Positions 44,302 through 53,622 of a stretch of DNA of 64,000 bases are shown here, piece after piece. The first letter of the stretch is position 1, and every line of letters begins with the position of its first letter. The translations under genes were made by a program, and so were the position numbers. The notes beneath the pieces were generated by a model. The model saw only the letters and a list, made by a program, of their open reading frames with translations, was not told the DNA's origin and did not search any database. Where the stretch lies: contig NZ_BCQJ01000002.1 of assembly GCF_001544375.1 (NCBI RefSeq), forward strand, positions 124,001 to 188,000. The letters are read 5' to 3'. This DNA is from Enterococcus canis NBRC 100695. GTDB lineage: Bacteria; Bacillota; Bacilli; Lactobacillales; Enterococcaceae.

Positions 44302-44994
44302 ATGATTGATTTAAAAAATGTTGTCAAAATCTATCGGACGGGTGGCGAAGAATTAATGGCCTTGCGCCACGTCAACCTGCATATTGCAGAAGGCGAATTC
44401 ACTTCCATCATGGGTCCTAGTGGTTCTGGTAAATCAACGATGATGAACATTCTTGGCCTGTTAGACCGTTTTGACGAAGGTACTTACCTCTTAAATGGTC
44501 AAAATGTCACCCATTTAAGCGACGTTGAAAGTGCCCGCGTTCGTAACAAGGAAATCGGCTTTGTTTTCCAAAGTTTTAACTTAATGCCTCGCATGACTCT
44601 TTTAGATAACGTGGCATTGCCTTTAGTTTATGGTGGCGTTCCCGCTCATGAACGGAAAGAACGGGCGCTAGTTGCCCTTGAACAAGTCGGCCTAGCCGAT
44701 CGTGTCCATCACCGGCCCAACGCTATTTCTGGCGGGCAAAAGCAACGGGTAGCCATTGCACGAGCTATCGTCAATCAGCCTGCAGTTTTGATGGCAGATG
44801 AACCTACCGGTAACTTGGACTCCAAAACGACCTTAGAAATCATGAAGATTTTCCAAGATTTAAATGATGCCGGCACGACAGTCGTCATGGTTACCCATGA
44901 ACCCGATGTCGCGCAATATACGAAACGAATCGTTTCTTTCCGTGATGGTCAGATTATTGATGACAATCCGGTAGCGGAACGAAAAACACTTTAG
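44302..44994 (+). CDS. ABC transporter ATP-binding protein (MacB-type ATPase)
   Basis: A 230-residue LolD-class ATPase. Walker A MGPSGSGKSTMMN lies near 38, Q-loop VFQSFNLMPRMTLLDNV near 90, signature ISGGQKQRVAIARAI near 140, Walker B VLMADEPTGNLDS near 160 and H-loop VTHEPDVAQ. It starts 8 bases after the adaptor gene, with AGGTGA as ribosome site. It works with the neighbouring permease. Confidence 0.95.
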   Translation: MIDLKNVVKIYRTGGEELMALRHVNLHIAEGEFTSIMGPSGSGKSTMMNILGLLDRFDEGTYLLNGQNVTHLSDVESARVRNKEIGFVFQSFNLMPRMTLLDNVALPLVYGGVPAHERKERALVALEQVGLADRVHHRPNAISGGQKQRVAIARAIVNQPAVLMADEPTGNLDSKTTLEIMKIFQDLNDAGTTVVMVTHEPDVAQYTKRIVSFRDGQIIDDNPVAERKTL

Positions 44995-45009
44995 AAAGGA
45001 GCAATTACT

Positions 45010-46233
45010 TTGGGATTTTTAGAAAGTTTAAAAATGGCGATCGACAGTATTTTAGCCAATAAAATGCGCTCCTTCTTGACTATGCTGGGAATCATTATTG
45101 GGATTGCTGCTGTTATTGCTATTTTAGCAGTCGGTGGTGGTGCCACTAACGAAATCACCGGAACCTTTAGTGACTTGGGTGCCTCTACGATTTCCGTCTC
45201 TACTAGTCAAAATGCCACGGAAGATCAAAAAATGACGAGCCAAGATATCCAGGCATTGAAAAAGAGTATTCCGGATATCGACCATATCTCTCCTGATTAC
45301 ACAACGCAAGCCATGGCAACTGCCAATCAAAAAGAAAAAATGACCATGATCAGTGGCGGGACGCCTGATTTACAATTCACGAATCAAACGATGGACAAAC
45401 AAATCGTTTATGGGCGCTATTTCAATCAAACCGAGTACCAAGAGGGCGCCAAAGTGGCGGTCATTAGTGCCGATACAGCTCGCTCGCTTTTCAATGGTCG
45501 GGATAATGTCGTCGGGGAAAAAATCACGTTAAAAAGTGGTGGTAATCCCTTAAGTCTGCGGATTATCGGTGTCACTAAAAGCACGATGGAAAAACTGGTA
45601 GGCTCTTTTGACACGGAACAAATGCCTGGGATGATTTCCGCTCCACTAACGGCCCTAACTGCGCTGGACCCCAGTGCAACTAAAATCAGTAACGTGACGG
45701 TAGTGGCAAAGTCGAAAGATGATATTGAAACGATTTCTAAACAAATTGTTAATATCTTAAATGTTCGTCACAATACGGTGGGTGAAGATACCTACACCGC
45801 TCGTAACTTCCTGCAAGCTTTAGATGAAGTCAATAACGTCTTAGGACTGTTTATCAACTTTATTGCGGCAGTCGCTGCGATTGCGTTACTAGTAGGCGGT
45901 ATTGGTGTCATGAATATCATGTTAGTTTCCGTTACGGAACGTACCCGGGAAATTGGCACTAGAAAGGCCTTAGGTGCTACCAATAACAATATCCTGTTCC
46001 AATTCTTGACAGAATCTGTGATTCTTTGCTTAATTGGCGGGCTAATTGGTTTGACATTGGGTGCTACCTTAGCGATTACGGTAGCCAGCACACTGAATAT
46101 CACTGCCCACTTCACACTAAGCGCTGTGGTGATGGTCTTGCTCTTCTCTAGTGCTATTGGTATCTTCTTTGGGGTTTACCCAGCCCGTAAGGCTGCCAAA
46201 CTAGATCCAATTGAAGCCTTGCGTTACGAATAA
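45010..46233 (+). CDS. MacB-type ABC permease
   Basis: A 407-residue permease. The N-terminal helix is at about 20-42, an extracytoplasmic MacB_PCD domain spans about 45-270, and the FtsX domain with three helices is at 275-400 (GGIGVMNIMLVSVTERTREIG and the C-terminal PARKAAKLDPIEALRYE are hallmarks). The start is TTG with AGAAAGGAGC upstream. In Gram-positives there is no TolC, so the complex acts at the single membrane with the adaptor. Confidence 0.93.
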   Translation: MGFLESLKMAIDSILANKMRSFLTMLGIIIGIAAVIAILAVGGGATNEITGTFSDLGASTISVSTSQNATEDQKMTSQDIQALKKSIPDIDHISPDYTTQAMATANQKEKMTMISGGTPDLQFTNQTMDKQIVYGRYFNQTEYQEGAKVAVISADTARSLFNGRDNVVGEKITLKSGGNPLSLRIIGVTKSTMEKLVGSFDTEQMPGMISAPLTALTALDPSATKISNVTVVAKSKDDIETISKQIVNILNVRHNTVGEDTYTARNFLQALDEVNNVLGLFINFIAAVAAIALLVGGIGVMNIMLVSVTERTREIGTRKALGATNNNILFQFLTESVILCLIGGLIGLTLGATLAITVASTLNITAHFTLSAVVMVLLFSSAIGIFFGVYPARKAAKLDPIEALRYE

Positions 46234-46266
46234 TCACTATCTTTTCAATACCATACTTATCAGATT

Positions 46267-46295
46267 CAGCGGCGCTTCGGTGTCGCTGTTTTTTT
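46267..46295 (+). terminator. Terminator of the MacAB-like operon
   Basis: A CAGCG/CGCTG stem extended by a GC-rich GCGCTTCGGTGT interior, followed by seven Ts. Confidence 0.82.
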
Positions 46296-46365
46296 GATTC
46301 GTCTAACACCCGCTTTTTTCTTGTGAGTGCTATACTTAAAGAGTACTTAAAAGGAGGAATTTTTC

Positions 46366-46983
46366 ATGACAAGTCTAGCACCAAGAACTGCAGAAGATGA
46401 ATTATTGAACCCTGATAACACCGTTTTAGTCATTATTGATTATCAACCAACTCAAATCAATTCCATCAATTCTATGAATCGGCATCAATTGATGGAAAAC
46501 ATTCAAATTGTCGCTAAAATGGCCCAAGCTTATAAGATTCCGACCATTTTATCCACTGTCAATGTCGCAACTGGTCGCAACCAGGATACGATCCCACAAT
46601 TAAAGGCGATTCTAGGAGACATTCCGACTTATGACCGCACCTCCATTAATGCGTGGGAAGACAAAGAATTCCAAGAGGCTGTTAAAGCCACCGGTCGTAA
46701 AAAAATCTTGATTACCGCTTTATGGACAGAAGCTTGCTTAACCTTCCCAACTCTTGATGCTTTAAAGGAAGGCTATGAAGTTTATCCAATCGTGGATGCT
46801 GTGGGTGGCACTTCCGTTCTTGCCCATGAAACGGCGTTACGTCGTGTTGAACAAGCTGGCGCACAGTTAACATCCATTGCACAGTTAGCCTGCGAATTGC
46901 AACGAGACTGGAATCGTGGAGATACCGTGCCTGACTTTATGAAGATCATGTTTGAAGCAGGTATTTTCCTAAAACTTTCTTAG
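46366..46983 (+). CDS. Isochorismatase-family cysteine hydrolase
   Basis: A 205-residue protein. The triad motifs fit this family: LVIIDYQPTQ near residue 24 (Asp), the region near RTSINAWED for the central residue, and LWTEACLTFPTLDAL near 122 with the nucleophilic cysteine. Relatives hydrolyse amides such as nicotinamide or act on isochorismate; the substrate is unknown. AAAAGGAGGAA precedes the ATG and an extended -10 TGCTATACT lies upstream. Monocistronic. Confidence 0.88.
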   Translation: MTSLAPRTAEDELLNPDNTVLVIIDYQPTQINSINSMNRHQLMENIQIVAKMAQAYKIPTILSTVNVATGRNQDTIPQLKAILGDIPTYDRTSINAWEDKEFQEAVKATGRKKILITALWTEACLTFPTLDALKEGYEVYPIVDAVGGTSVLAHETALRRVEQAGAQLTSIAQLACELQRDWNRGDTVPDFMKIMFEAGIFLKLS

Positions 46984-46985
46984 CA

Positions 46986-47030
46986 GCTAGAGACTAAAGT
47001 TAGGACAGCAGCGTCTAACTGCGATAAATA
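46986..47030 (+). repeat. Partial match to the dispersed repeat
   Basis: GGACAGCAGCGTCTAACTGC then GATAAATAA parallels the GGGACAGAAGCGTCTAACTC and GAGAAATAA edge of copy B at 29.3 kb. The core hairpin is missing and a different hairpin follows. It may be a decayed or recombined copy. Confidence 0.5.
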
Positions 47031-47082
47031 AAAAGCGACGACTACAAGCTAGTTTTAGGCTAACTTATAGTCGTCGCTTTTA
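47031..47082. terminator. Bidirectional terminator
   Basis: A 14-base arm pair AAAAGCGACGACTA and its complement, with an inner AAG-TAG/CTA-CTT pairing. T-run on the plus side. It separates the convergent hydrolase and trhO genes. Confidence 0.82.
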
Positions 47083-47155
47083 GATTAAATTTGATATACT
47101 TCCCTAAACCAAAGGCTTACGCCGACCACTGAAATTTATTATTGCGATTTTAAGC

Positions 47156-48052
47156 CTATTGGGCCGCCTTTACATAACGATTCCGTGGATGATTGCGGCA
47201 TTCATCGCTACAAGCACCAAGGTATTTCGCTTCGTTCTCTGCTGATGCTAAAATACGACGGTTACATTCAGGATTGCTGCAATTGATATAGCGTTCGCAA
47301 GGTGTACCGTCAAACCAGTCACGGCCCACCACTTGTTTATCGACATGATTGATTTCCACACTCACCCGTTCATCAAACACGTACATCATGCCGTCCCATA
47401 GCTCGCCACGGACCTGTGGGTCTTTCCCGTACGTAGCAATCCCACCAGATAATTGCCCCACATCTTTAAAACCTTCTTTTACCAACCAACCAGAGAATTT
47501 TTCACAACGAATTCCACCAGTACAGTAAGTCACTACTCGTTTTTCCATAAATTCATCCTTATGGTCACGAATCCATTGTGGCAGTTCACGAAAGTTGCGA
47601 ATATCAGGCCGAACGGCACCACGAAAATGACCCAAGTCATACTCATAGTCATTGCGGGCATCGATCACCACTGTATGTTCATCTAGTAACGCAGCTTTAA
47701 AGTCTTGCGGAGAGAGATAGCTGCCAGTGGTATCGTTGGGGTCTAAATCCTCCGCTAGTTTCAGTGATACAATTTCTTGGCGTGGACGAACAAACATCTT
47801 TTTAAACGCATGTCCTTCTGCCTCATCCACCTTAAAGATGATTCCGGCAAAACGTGGATCTGCCTCTAATGCCTGTTGGTAGGCTGCCGTAGCTTCTTTC
47901 AAACCCGAGACGGTACCGTTGATCCCTTCTTTAGCTACCAAAATACGACCTTTGAGACCTAACGCTTTACAAAAAGCCAAATGCTCTTGTGCAAAAATTT
48001 CTGGGTCTTCGATCGTTGTATATTTATAGTAAAGCAATACTTCATAGTCCAT
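47156..48052 (-). CDS. trhO: tRNA uridine(34) hydroxylase, rhodanese family
   Basis: A 298-residue protein of the TrhO/YceA family that hydroxylates U34 of tRNAs on the route to (c)mo5U. The N-terminal ferredoxin-like domain ([14 protein letters not shown]) is followed by a rhodanese domain with active-site loop [14 protein letters not shown] and nucleophilic Cys. A C-terminal cysteine-rich region has [15 protein letters not shown] and [11 protein letters not shown]. The start MDYEV is preferred because AAAGGGG is then 7 bases away; an ATG two codons earlier lies too close. Confidence 0.94.
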   Translation of the reverse strand: MDYEVLLYYKYTTIEDPEIFAQEHLAFCKALGLKGRILVAKEGINGTVSGLKEATAAYQQALEADPRFAGIIFKVDEAEGHAFKKMFVRPRQEIVSLKLAEDLDPNDTTGSYLSPQDFKAALLDEHTVVIDARNDYEYDLGHFRGAVRPDIRNFRELPQWIRDHKDEFMEKRVVTYCTGGIRCEKFSGWLVKEGFKDVGQLSGGIATYGKDPQVRGELWDGMMYVFDERVSVEINHVDKQVVGRDWFDGTPCERYINCSNPECNRRILASAENEAKYLGACSDECRNHPRNRYVKAAQ

Positions 48053-48091
48053 GTTCATTCCCCTTTCGCTAGTAGTATAGCGAAGGGTGCG

Positions 48092-48631
48092 CTATGAGGA
48101 AATTTCTCTGCTTGTGGCAACTGTCTCAATCTTGACCTTTTTAATTAAATGATAATAATGAGGCAATAGCTGTTCTTGCCCACTATCACTGAAATTGCAG
48201 TGACTTGCATAGGCTAAAATCTGCGCCCAAACAAAAGGAAAACGTTCACTAGCATCAAAAATTTGTAATTTATAATAGGAAGAACAAGCAATGCGTTTGG
48301 CAATTTCTAGAAAATTGGGATTGTTCTTCATCTCCCCCCAATTTCCGTCACGATGAGACGTCAACATTTGAGCATAATAAACAAACCAATCATATTCACA
48401 TGGAACCTGTCCTTCTTGGATAATAGAAAAGAAGTGATGACTGCCTTGGCGTTCCATCGCTTGCCGCATCAATTCTTCAAATGACGAAAACTGCTTATAG
48501 ACCGGTTGGGTGGAACAGCCGGCAAAACGTGCAAACTTTCGAATGGTATATTCCTCAGGCGAAAATTGCAGTAAAAAATCTTGGGCACGGATCAACAAAT
48601 AATCTTTTGAATAGCGAACTGTTCTAGCCAT
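48092..48631 (-). CDS. TetR/AcrR-like regulator
   Basis: A 179-residue regulator. The N-terminal HTH is EEYTIRKFARFAGCSTQPVYKQFSSFEELM (about 26-55), where TQPVYKQF replaces the usual SxxxxYxHF. The C-terminal ligand-binding part is helical with many aromatic residues and no recognised subfamily. AAGGAG precedes the ATG. It sits between trhO and a VOC protein; target unknown. Confidence 0.82.
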   Translation of the reverse strand: MARTVRYSKDYLLIRAQDFLLQFSPEEYTIRKFARFAGCSTQPVYKQFSSFEELMRQAMERQGSHHFFSIIQEGQVPCEYDWFVYYAQMLTSHRDGNWGEMKNNPNFLEIAKRIACSSYYKLQIFDASERFPFVWAQILAYASHCNFSDSGQEQLLPHYYHLIKKVKIETVATSREISS

Positions 48632-48762
48632 TTTCTCATCTCCTTAATTCTAGTTTAGCGGATTTTTTAAATAAGAATCTGTCTAATTATGCTCACCATC
48701 TGCGTAACTTTTGAGGAAATGAAAAAACGACTAAAAGCAATGCCTTCAGCCGTTTCTGCTAG

Positions 48763-49137
48763 CTACTCACCTTCGCTCACCGCAAAGTAATTTCCATCAC
48801 TATCCATGAAATTGAATACTAAGCCGTCCGGTAACTGTAATAGTTCACCAAGCTCCACATGTTCAGCTTTCATCTTTTCATAAAGAGCTAACGCATCTGG
48901 GGTTGTGAACATAATTGCTGGGTTTCCGGCCGCAGCTTCGGGATCATGCTGCAGAACAAATTGACGGTCATATAGCATGAAGCTCGTTGTCGCATCTTCA
49001 TGTGGGGTTACTTCAACAATCAAGGTGCCTTCCATTTCTTCCCGTGAAACTTCCAAAAAGCCCACTTTTTGCCAAAAATGCGCGGCCGCAGCTACATCAT
49101 CCACATACAGCATCACTTTTAATTCTTTGCTAAACAT
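48763..49137 (-). CDS. VOC (glyoxalase/bleomycin-resistance) superfamily protein
   Basis: A 124-residue protein made of two beta-alpha-beta-beta-beta modules, opening LKVMLYVDDVAAAAHFWQKV and ending VFNFMDSDGNYFAVSE. The glutamate ligand position near the end is preserved in FAVSE. Members bind metals and drugs or act as dioxygenases or lyases; no role can be set here. AGGAGGAG precedes the ATG. Monocistronic. Confidence 0.88.
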   Translation of the reverse strand: MFSKELKVMLYVDDVAAAAHFWQKVGFLEVSREEMEGTLIVEVTPHEDATTSFMLYDRQFVLQHDPEAAAGNPAIMFTTPDALALYEKMKAEHVELGELLQLPDGLVFNFMDSDGNYFAVSEGE

Positions 49138-49200
49138 AGTGCTCCTCCTAAAAAAATACTACCAAGCACAAGTCTTGATAGTATCACTATACGCTGATTC

Positions 49201-50586
49201 TTATGATTCGACAACAAATTCAGGGTCAGTTAAACGGTCTCGGTCCAACTCGTGGATTACATTGCTGGTTGTGACACCGGCAACCATACTACCGCTCACA
49301 TTGACAAGTGTCCGCGCCATATCAATCAATGGTTCAACGGAGATAACAAGCCCTACAATCGCCACTGGCAAATTCATTGCACCAAGAACGATCAATGAAG
49401 CAAACGTTGCCCCACCGCCGACTCCGGCTACTCCAAACGAGCTAATCGTCACGATGGCGATCAACATCAAAAAGAAGGAAGGACTGAAAACGTCAATGCC
49501 AGCTGTCGGCGCCACAATCGTCGCCAACATGGCTGGATACACACCAGCACAGCCATTTTGCCCAATCGACAGACCAAAACTTCCAGCAAAATTAGCGGTA
49601 GTGTCGTCCACACCCAACGCCTTCGTTTGAGTTTCAATGTTCAGTGGTAAAGCACCCGCACTGCTACGAGAAGTAAAGGCAAAGCTCAACACAGGAAAAG
49701 CTTTTTTGAAATAGTTGATTGGACTCACTTTATTGCCAATCAAAATGATTGAATGAACAATTAGGACCGCAATCAAGGCCACATATGATGCTGCGACAAA
49801 TTTGCCTAGATTCAAAATCGCATCAAAGTCACTGGTTGCAACGACCCGCGTCATTAATGCCATCACGCCATAAGGAGTCAAGCGTAGGACTAGCGTTACG
49901 ATACGCATGATGATTTTATATAAACTTTCTACTAAGTCGGCAAAGAAAGCCGCTTCTTTTTCTGCTTTGCGTTTAACGCCTAAGTAAGCTACGCCAATAA
50001 AAGCGGCAAAGATTACTACACCAATGGTACTGGTAGCTCGCGTACCGGCAAAGTCAGCAAAGACATTTTTCGGAATAAAAGAGACGATTTGTTCTGGCAA
50101 GCTTAAACTTGAAACAGTTTCTTGGCGAGTTGCTAATTCAGCGATTCGTTCGCTTTCAGCAGCGCCCTGAGTAAAAGTTGCACCTTGTAAGCCAAACAGA
50201 ATCGTGCTGCCGTATCCAATCAAAGCAGCAATGGCGGTTGTTCCCAATAACGTACCCAACACTGAAAAAGCGATTTTCTTCAGGTTGGTTGTCACCTTCA
50301 GCTTAGTAAAAGCACTAACAATTGAAATGAAAACAAGCGGCATAACCAACATTTGTAGTAACGCAACATAGCCATCCCCTACAATGTTAATCCAGGGCAT
50401 ACTTTGTGTTACGACGTCATTTTGTGTGCCGAAGATTAATTGAAGCAAAGCGCCAAAAACAATCCCTACACCCAGAGCGCTAAAGACCCGCGTTGAGAAT
50501 TTGATGTGCTTCACATTCAACCGATGAAAAACATATAAAAGAAGTGCAAAAGCAATCAGTACAATAATAGTCATGATGGTATTCAT
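49201..50586 (-). CDS. tcyP: L-cystine symporter of the dicarboxylate/amino acid:cation family
   Basis: A 461-residue membrane transporter with 8 helices and two re-entrant loops. AFTSRSSAGALPLNIET near residue 290 and the NGCAGVYPAMLATIVAP segment near 330 are characteristic of TcyP rather than glutamate carriers. The start MNTIMTIIV has AAAGGAGGAA upstream; a 53-codon longer frame has no ribosome site and would begin upstream of the promoter. Imports cystine with Na+ or H+. Confidence 0.92.
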   Translation of the reverse strand: MNTIMTIIVLIAFALLLYVFHRLNVKHIKFSTRVFSALGVGIVFGALLQLIFGTQNDVVTQSMPWINIVGDGYVALLQMLVMPLVFISIVSAFTKLKVTTNLKKIAFSVLGTLLGTTAIAALIGYGSTILFGLQGATFTQGAAESERIAELATRQETVSSLSLPEQIVSFIPKNVFADFAGTRATSTIGVVIFAAFIGVAYLGVKRKAEKEAAFFADLVESLYKIIMRIVTLVLRLTPYGVMALMTRVVATSDFDAILNLGKFVAASYVALIAVLIVHSIILIGNKVSPINYFKKAFPVLSFAFTSRSSAGALPLNIETQTKALGVDDTTANFAGSFGLSIGQNGCAGVYPAMLATIVAPTAGIDVFSPSFFLMLIAIVTISSFGVAGVGGGATFASLIVLGAMNLPVAIVGLVISVEPLIDMARTLVNVSGSMVAGVTTSNVIHELDRDRLTDPEFVVES

Positions 50587-50667
50587 GAGGTTCCTCCTTT
50601 TTTTGTTGCGGCTTTTTACCCGCCAGCAAAATACTCCTTGAATCATGAAATTTTCAAAGACACTCTC

Positions 50668-50695
50668 ATCATACCGAATATTTTCAAAAAGCCAA
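50668..50695 (-). promoter_or_regulatory. tcyP promoter candidate
   Basis: On the minus strand TTGGCT (50690-50695) and TATGAT (50668-50673) are 16 bases apart. The leader to the ATG is about 75 bases and has no recognised riboswitch. Confidence 0.5.
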
Positions 50696-50725
50696 TGGAA
50701 AAACGCTTGTGATGCGATATACATA

Positions 50726-50763
50726 AAAAGTCGCGATAGCTTCAAGCTATCGCGACTTTTTTT
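50726..50763. terminator. Terminator between DUF1149 gene and tcyP
   Basis: A perfect palindrome: AAAAAGTCGCGATAGCTT and its complement with almost no loop, T-rich at both ends. Confidence 0.88.
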
Positions 50764-51163
50764 ACTCTTCTGTTTGTTCTTCCGTTTGTTGTTGTTGAAA
50801 ATTCAGTTTCACACCTGGTTTATCTAGGGCTATTTCGGTAACTTCATAAGCCATGCGCTCCACGATTTTAAATAACGGTGCCACCAGTTCATCAATCTCA
50901 TCTTGATTGATATCTTCTTGATTTTCAATTTGGCGGTTGATGACGTGATTAATTTGGCTAACGCGACCTGCCAAAATATATTCCTCAAAAACCAAACGGA
51001 ATTCCAAACGCGCACCTAATACGCTGTTTTCTTTAGGATAGTTTTCATCCTCCACCTTTAAAGGTGAAAAACCAATGCGAATCTCCGTTTTATCTTCTGA
51101 ATCTTTGCGGCGCATATCATAGTGAAATGCTTCCACGATTTCTTTTTGACGTTTGATTTCCAA
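50762..51163 (-). CDS. DUF1149 family protein
   Basis: A 133-residue protein conserved in Lactobacillales, opening MEIKRQKEIVEAFHYDMR. A beta-rich core (GARLEFRLVFEEYILAGRVS) is followed by a helical region and a Gln/Glu tail. A SecB-like fold has been suggested for this family; I treat function as unknown. The start codon is TTG with AGGAGG 9 bases upstream. Confidence 0.85.
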   Translation of the reverse strand: MEIKRQKEIVEAFHYDMRRKDSEDKTEIRIGFSPLKVEDENYPKENSVLGARLEFRLVFEEYILAGRVSQINHVINRQIENQEDINQDEIDELVAPLFKIVERMAYEVTEIALDKPGVKLNFQQQQTEEQTEE

Positions 51164-51228
51164 ATTCTATGACCTCCTTTTATCTTCTATTTTAGTATAA
51201 CATATTGAGAAAAAAGAGCGCGTTTTTT

Positions 51229-51831
51229 TCAAAGCAATTGCCGTAAATCTTCAACGATTCGGTCAGCTGGTATCGCCCCTAAAAAATCGTCCTTTTCATA
51301 CAGACAAGTAGCCAAACCAGCTCGTTTACCTGCCAAGACATCTAATAAGCGGTCCCCTACCATTACCGTTTGTTCCGGTACTAGTTGATATTTTTCAACT
51401 AAATAACGCAATGACGCTGGATCCGGTTTTGCCGGAAAATGGTCATCGGCTGTCGTACCATCTGTGATCAATTTTGCTAAGCCATCTCGTTCTAACATAT
51501 CAAAGGCTGAATGATCCCGGTGTGTCACGATGAAATGACGCGCTCCCTTGTTGGTCAATGCTTGTAGAACGGCTGGTACTTCTGGAAATGGACGCGGCTC
51601 AGCCAAACGAGGTGCCTCTAACTGATGGAAACGGGCCAAGAATTCTGCTGAACGTTCTTGGGCAAATTCTTGGGCAATGTAACGTAACGACTCCTTTTTC
51701 ATCCAATAATAAAGCTCCTCTGGCGTCAACGTTAGACCAAATTCCTGCGCTGTCGCAAAAGCCACTTCGGTCATCATGGGATATGAATCATACAATGTCC
51801 CATCGAAATCCCATAAATAATTTTGCCACAT
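51229..51831 (-). CDS. HAD-IA family phosphatase
   Basis: A 200-residue hydrolase. Motif I DFDGTLYDSYP at residue 8, motif II VTHRD near 99, motif III lysine in PAKPDPASL near 136, and motif IV MVGDRLLDVLAGK near 156. The helical cap lies at about 20-80 (subfamily IA). It resembles phosphoglycolate phosphatase-like or YcjU-like enzymes; substrate unknown. GAGGTGAG precedes the ATG. It lies just downstream of the PFL gene and may be co-transcribed. Confidence 0.92.
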   Translation of the reverse strand: MWQNYLWDFDGTLYDSYPMMTEVAFATAQEFGLTLTPEELYYWMKKESLRYIAQEFAQERSAEFLARFHQLEAPRLAEPRPFPEVPAVLQALTNKGARHFIVTHRDHSAFDMLERDGLAKLITDGTTADDHFPAKPDPASLRYLVEKYQLVPEQTVMVGDRLLDVLAGKRAGLATCLYEKDDFLGAIPADRIVEDLRQLL

Positions 51832-51841
51832 TTATCTCACC

Positions 51842-53185
51842 TCAGTTTTTAAAGGAATGGATTGGAGCTGGAATGCGGCCGCCCCGCGTAATAAAGTCGA
51901 CTGATGCTGCCTGATTCACCGGCATCACCGGCGCACGGCCCAATAACCCGCCAAATTCCACCATTTCGCCTACCTGTTTCCCTTTAGCAGGAATAATACG
52001 CACGGCCGTTGTTTTGTGGTTAATGACGCCAATTGCCGCTTCATCCGCAATCATAGCCGCAATGGTTTCCGCAGGTGTCTCACCTGGAATTGCAATCATG
52101 TCCAAGCCAACTGAACATATCGCCGTCATTGCCTCAAGCTTTTCAAGATTCAAGCTGCCATTCTGCACGGCTGCAATCATCCCAGCATCCTCAGAAACAG
52201 GAATAAACGCGCCTGATAATCCGCCAACGTGGTTACAAGCCATGACGCCGCCTTTTTTCACTGCGTCGTTTAGTAGTGCCAGCGCGGCGGTGGTACCATG
52301 AGTTCCCACGCTTTCCAATCCCATCTCTTCTAAAATATAAGCGACACTATCGCCAACTGCTGGCGTTGGGGCTAAGGAAAGATCTACAATTCCAAAAGGA
52401 ACTTGCAGACGTTCAGAGGCGATTTGCCCCACCATCTGCCCCATCCGTGTAATTTTAAAGGCGGTTTGTTTGACGGTCTCTGCCACCACATCAAATGGTT
52501 CACCCTTCACTTTTTCAAGGGCACGTTTTACAACACCAGGTCCACTGACCCCGACATTAATCACACAATCAGCCTCACCAACGCCATGAAAGGCCCCCGC
52601 CATAAAAGGATTATCCTCCACGGCATTAGCAAATACCACTAATTTTGCACAACCCATCTCAGAAAGTGAAGCGGTTTTTTCGATGACATATCCCATTTGG
52701 CGAACTGCATCCATATTGATACCGGCACGAGTCGAACCGATATTTACAGAGGAACAAACAAAATCAGTTTCTGCCAATGCTTCTGGAATCGAATTAATTA
52801 GAGTGACATCGCCGTTTTGATAGCCCTTTTCAACAAGCGCTGAGAATCCACCAATAAAGTCAACGCCTACAGCTTTAGCTGCTTGATCTAGAACCTTAGC
52901 ATAACGTACATAATCCTGATTTTGGCTTGCCGCCGCGATTAGCGCGATGGGGGTTACCGAAATACGTTTATTAATAATGGGAATCCCGTATTCCAATTCG
53001 ATTGCGCGTCCTACTTTGACTAGATCTTTGGCTTTTGTCGTAATTTTTTGATAGATTTTTTCGCAAGCTCGTTGGCTATCACTATCAATGCAATCTAAAA
53101 GAGAAATACCCATTGTAATGGTGCGGATATCCAGATTTTCTTCTTCAATCATCCGAATAGTTTCTAATATTTGTGTCGTCTCCAT
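51842..53185 (-). CDS. PFL family protein (UPF0210)
   Basis: A 447-residue soluble protein of the UPF0210 family, structurally related to pyruvate formate lyase-like folds but lacking the glycyl-radical motif. Conserved stretches include [33 protein letters not shown] and [18 protein letters not shown]. The start [10 protein letters not shown] is set by AGGAGG 7 bases upstream. It follows an ACT-domain gene by 10 bases, a fixed pair in Firmicutes and Archaea. Function remains undefined. Confidence 0.93.
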   Translation of the reverse strand: METTQILETIRMIEEENLDIRTITMGISLLDCIDSDSQRACEKIYQKITTKAKDLVKVGRAIELEYGIPIINKRISVTPIALIAAASQNQDYVRYAKVLDQAAKAVGVDFIGGFSALVEKGYQNGDVTLINSIPEALAETDFVCSSVNIGSTRAGINMDAVRQMGYVIEKTASLSEMGCAKLVVFANAVEDNPFMAGAFHGVGEADCVINVGVSGPGVVKRALEKVKGEPFDVVAETVKQTAFKITRMGQMVGQIASERLQVPFGIVDLSLAPTPAVGDSVAYILEEMGLESVGTHGTTAALALLNDAVKKGGVMACNHVGGLSGAFIPVSEDAGMIAAVQNGSLNLEKLEAMTAICSVGLDMIAIPGETPAETIAAMIADEAAIGVINHKTTAVRIIPAKGKQVGEMVEFGGLLGRAPVMPVNQAASVDFITRGGRIPAPIHSFKN

Positions 53186-53195
53186 ACTCGTCCTC

Positions 53196-53462
53196 CTAGA
53201 GCTTATGCATCGTGTTAAAGATGGCCTCATTTTGAATATTGATTTTCACACCTAAGGTTGTCCCTGTCTGATGCAGGGCCTCCCGAATTTTCTCAAAATC
53301 ATGTGACTCTGGTAATTCAAGCATCATCATCATGGTGAAGTAATGGTCCATAATCGTTTGGGTCACATCTACAATATTGATATCTAATTCTGCTAATTGA
53401 TTAGCCACGCCTGCGATGATACCCACCTTGTCTTTTCCAATTACTGTTAATACTGCTCGCAT
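53196..53462 (-). CDS. ACT domain protein (UPF0237)
   Basis: An 88-residue single ACT domain, opening [22 protein letters not shown] with the ligand-binding Gly turn. It is homologous to the N-terminal ACT domains of GcvR-like proteins. It probably senses an amino acid or nucleotide and works with the PFL protein encoded next. GAGGGAG precedes the ATG, and an extended -10 TGCTATACT lies upstream. Confidence 0.93.
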   Translation of the reverse strand: MRAVLTVIGKDKVGIIAGVANQLAELDINIVDVTQTIMDHYFTMMMMLELPESHDFEKIREALHQTGTTLGVKINIQNEAIFNTMHKL

Positions 53463-53529
53463 ATTTTTCGCTCCCTCGGTATTTTTCTCAAGTATAGCAT
53501 ATTACTTCACATGATTTGAGCATTTTCTT

Positions 53530-53563
53530 AACGAATATACATATAATCGAGTTATTGTTCGTT
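53530..53563 (-). promoter_or_regulatory. PurBox-like inverted pair upstream of the ACT-PFL unit
   Basis: On the minus strand AAAACGAACAATA and TATTCGTTAAG contain CGAA and TTCG cores 22 bases apart. Compare the purE pair with 26. The match to PurR sites is suggestive only. Confidence 0.35.
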
Positions 53564-53593
53564 TTTAAAGAATATTAGAGCGGTATTATTCGT

Positions 53594-53622
53594 CAAAAAA
53601 ACGCCTCCGCAGAGACGTTAGG
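53594..53622 (-). terminator. Terminator of the EIIA gene
   Basis: An ACGCCTC/GAGACGT stem with one mismatch and a 4-base loop, then seven Ts on the minus strand. It overlaps the stop codon. Confidence 0.75.
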
